DNA from: a virus
Length of the DNA stretch: 64,000 nucleotides
Direction: 5' to 3' (one strand)
Virus record (IMG/VR): IMGVR_UViG_3300042287_000745
Coordinates: 1-64,000 of that record
A program made the position numbers and the translations under genes. Positions 63,267-64,000 of the stretch are shown here, one piece after another (positions within the stretch are counted from its first letter, which is position 1; each line of letters opens with the position of its first letter). The notes under the pieces are model-generated. The model was given only the letters and a program-made list of their open reading frames with translations. It was not told the DNA's origin and made no database searches.

Positions 63267-63566
63267 CTAGTCTCGATTAAAAAATCTTTTCTTAGGCTTA
63301 GGTGGTACTACAGGTTTAGGTGGGGGTTCAGGTTCAGGTTCTTTTTTCTTAATAGAGATATTATCTTCTCTTAACATCTGTTTAACAAGTTGTACGGTTT
63401 TCGCAAGTTCTCTATCCGCAACCATTTTTATAGCTAATAGTTTGCTATCATAATTATTTGCTCCCTCCAGCAAATCTTTAGATATGGTTATCTTCTTTTT
63501 TGGTTTTAATGCTTGGAGTTGTTTCTTAAACTCTTCTGATTCTGGTGTCTTTTCTTCTTCGCTCAT
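63267..63566 (-). CDS. Hypothetical protein with Pro-rich tail
   Basis: A 99-residue acidic/Lys-rich protein. The central segment LLAIKMVADRELAKTVQLVK is helical, and the C-terminus is a PEPEPPPKPVVPPKPKKRFF tail. There is no signal peptide or membrane segment. No family is recognised. It sits 7 bases after the membrane protein gene in the same - strand operon. Confidence 0.45.
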   Translation of the reverse strand: MSEEEKTPESEEFKKQLQALKPKKKITISKDLLEGANNYDSKLLAIKMVADRELAKTVQLVKQMLREDNISIKKKEPEPEPPPKPVVPPKPKKRFFNRD

Positions 63567-63573
63567 TTTTTTC

Positions 63574-63999
63574 CTAGGTGCAATCTACCCATCGTAAAGT
63601 TGAATACCAATCATACGTTGGACTACCTTTAGGTATAAAGCAAGTGCCTAGTTCGGGATTTTGCTGTATCCTATCCTGTACGATCAAATACATACAACCC
63701 ACGTACAAAAATATTGCAAGTAATATTGTTGCAACCCATGAACTATCATTAAGTAATGCTTGTAATTTTCTTCTTCGTCTAGCAGCTTTAGCCATAGCTG
63801 CAGCTCGCGCTTCTTTTTGTTCTTTTTCTGCTCGGTCTCGTTTTTCTTCTATAAGGTCAGACAAACGTTGTCTTTCTGTACTAAATCTACTCCATATATC
63901 ACCCAACCCAGGCGTTTGATAAATTAACATTTCTCGCAATTCTACTTCGGCTTGCTCAAGTTGCATCTGCATCATAACATTATTTAAAGCTTGAGAATT
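63574..63999 (-). CDS. Membrane protein with coiled coil (5' end outside window)
   Basis: The frame runs to the right edge without a stop, so the start may lie outside the window; an in-frame ATG at 63975 would give 133 residues. The N-terminal half is a charged coiled coil (RLSDLIEEKRDRAEKEQKEA) followed by a basic RRRRK block; then one membrane segment (VATILLAIFLYVGCMYLIV) and a short Cys-containing C-terminus. The order suggests a cytoplasmic N-terminal coiled coil and an outer-face C-terminus. A spanin-like or envelope role is possible but unproven. Confidence 0.5.
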   Translation of the reverse strand, partial: NSQALNNVMMQMQLEQAEVELREMLIYQTPGLGDIWSRFSTERQRLSDLIEEKRDRAEKEQKEARAAAMAKAARRRRKLQALLNDSSWVATILLAIFLYVGCMYLIVQDRIQQNPELGTCFIPKGSPTYDWYSTLRWVDCT

Positions 64000-64000
64000 C

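Overview
The window is one contiguous piece of a T4-like (Straboviridae/Kyanoviridae-type) myovirus genome with low GC content and tightly packed genes. Almost everything reads on the + strand; only the last ~1.2 kb is on the - strand. The call rests on the ordered T4 morphogenesis set (gp8, gp13-gp23), on T4 replication, recombination and transcription genes (UvsY, UvsW, gp55, gp46/47, gp45, gp44, gp62, RegA), and on several TATAAATA late-promoter boxes. Gene order and the small conserved proteins look most like marine and freshwater T4-like phages. The host is unknown. A near-perfect PQQ precursor peptide (pqqA) and a secreted protein of the surface-adhesin-E type suggest a PQQ-using proteobacterium, perhaps an AT-rich methylotrophic betaproteobacterium; that is inference.

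Layout. 0-13 kb: gp8-type baseplate wedge (cut by the left edge), a very large DUF4815/S74 structural protein, tail-fibre-like and adhesin-like proteins, and a NlpC/P60 peptidase. 13-28 kb: neck, terminase, sheath, tube, portal, prohead core, protease, scaffold and major capsid genes, closed by a strong intrinsic terminator. 28-32 kb: a tail-tube-like protein, a glycosyltransferase, UvsY, UvsW, an LSm-like protein and the late sigma factor gp55. 32-41 kb: a 7-deazaguanine block (QueE, FolE, DpdA-like transglycosylase, QueD, and a possible second T-fold protein) interleaved with a phosphoribosyltransferase, an exonuclease, two GT-B glycosyltransferases and a sugar epimerase. 41-48.4 kb: gp47/gp46, a 2OG-Fe(II) oxygenase, and a metallopeptidase-VWA plus MoxR/CobS-like AAA+ pair. 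48.4-58 kb: a sugar island with GDP-mannose dehydratase, FkbM methyltransferase, GDP-fucose-synthase-type reductase, a ColD-like PLP 3-dehydratase, GT11-like and GT10 fucosyltransferases and further glycosyltransferase-like genes. 58-61 kb: clamp, clamp loader and RegA. 61-62.8 kb: a pqqA-like gene with a GC-rich, probably structured RNA behind it, Hsp20 and small genes. 62.8-64 kb: three - strand genes, one secreted and one membrane protein.

How it works together. Virion genes are probably driven by gp55-type late promoters. Five exact TTGACA-N17-TATAAT promoters, mostly hidden in the 3' ends of upstream genes, would let host sigma-70 transcribe gp55/QueE, DpdA, the VWA/AAA+ pair and the glycosyltransferase block early. 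The deazaguanine genes would make a modified guanine and insert it into DNA. The sugar island would supply and transfer a deoxy sugar such as fucose or colitose. The most unexpected feature is the phage-borne pqqA.
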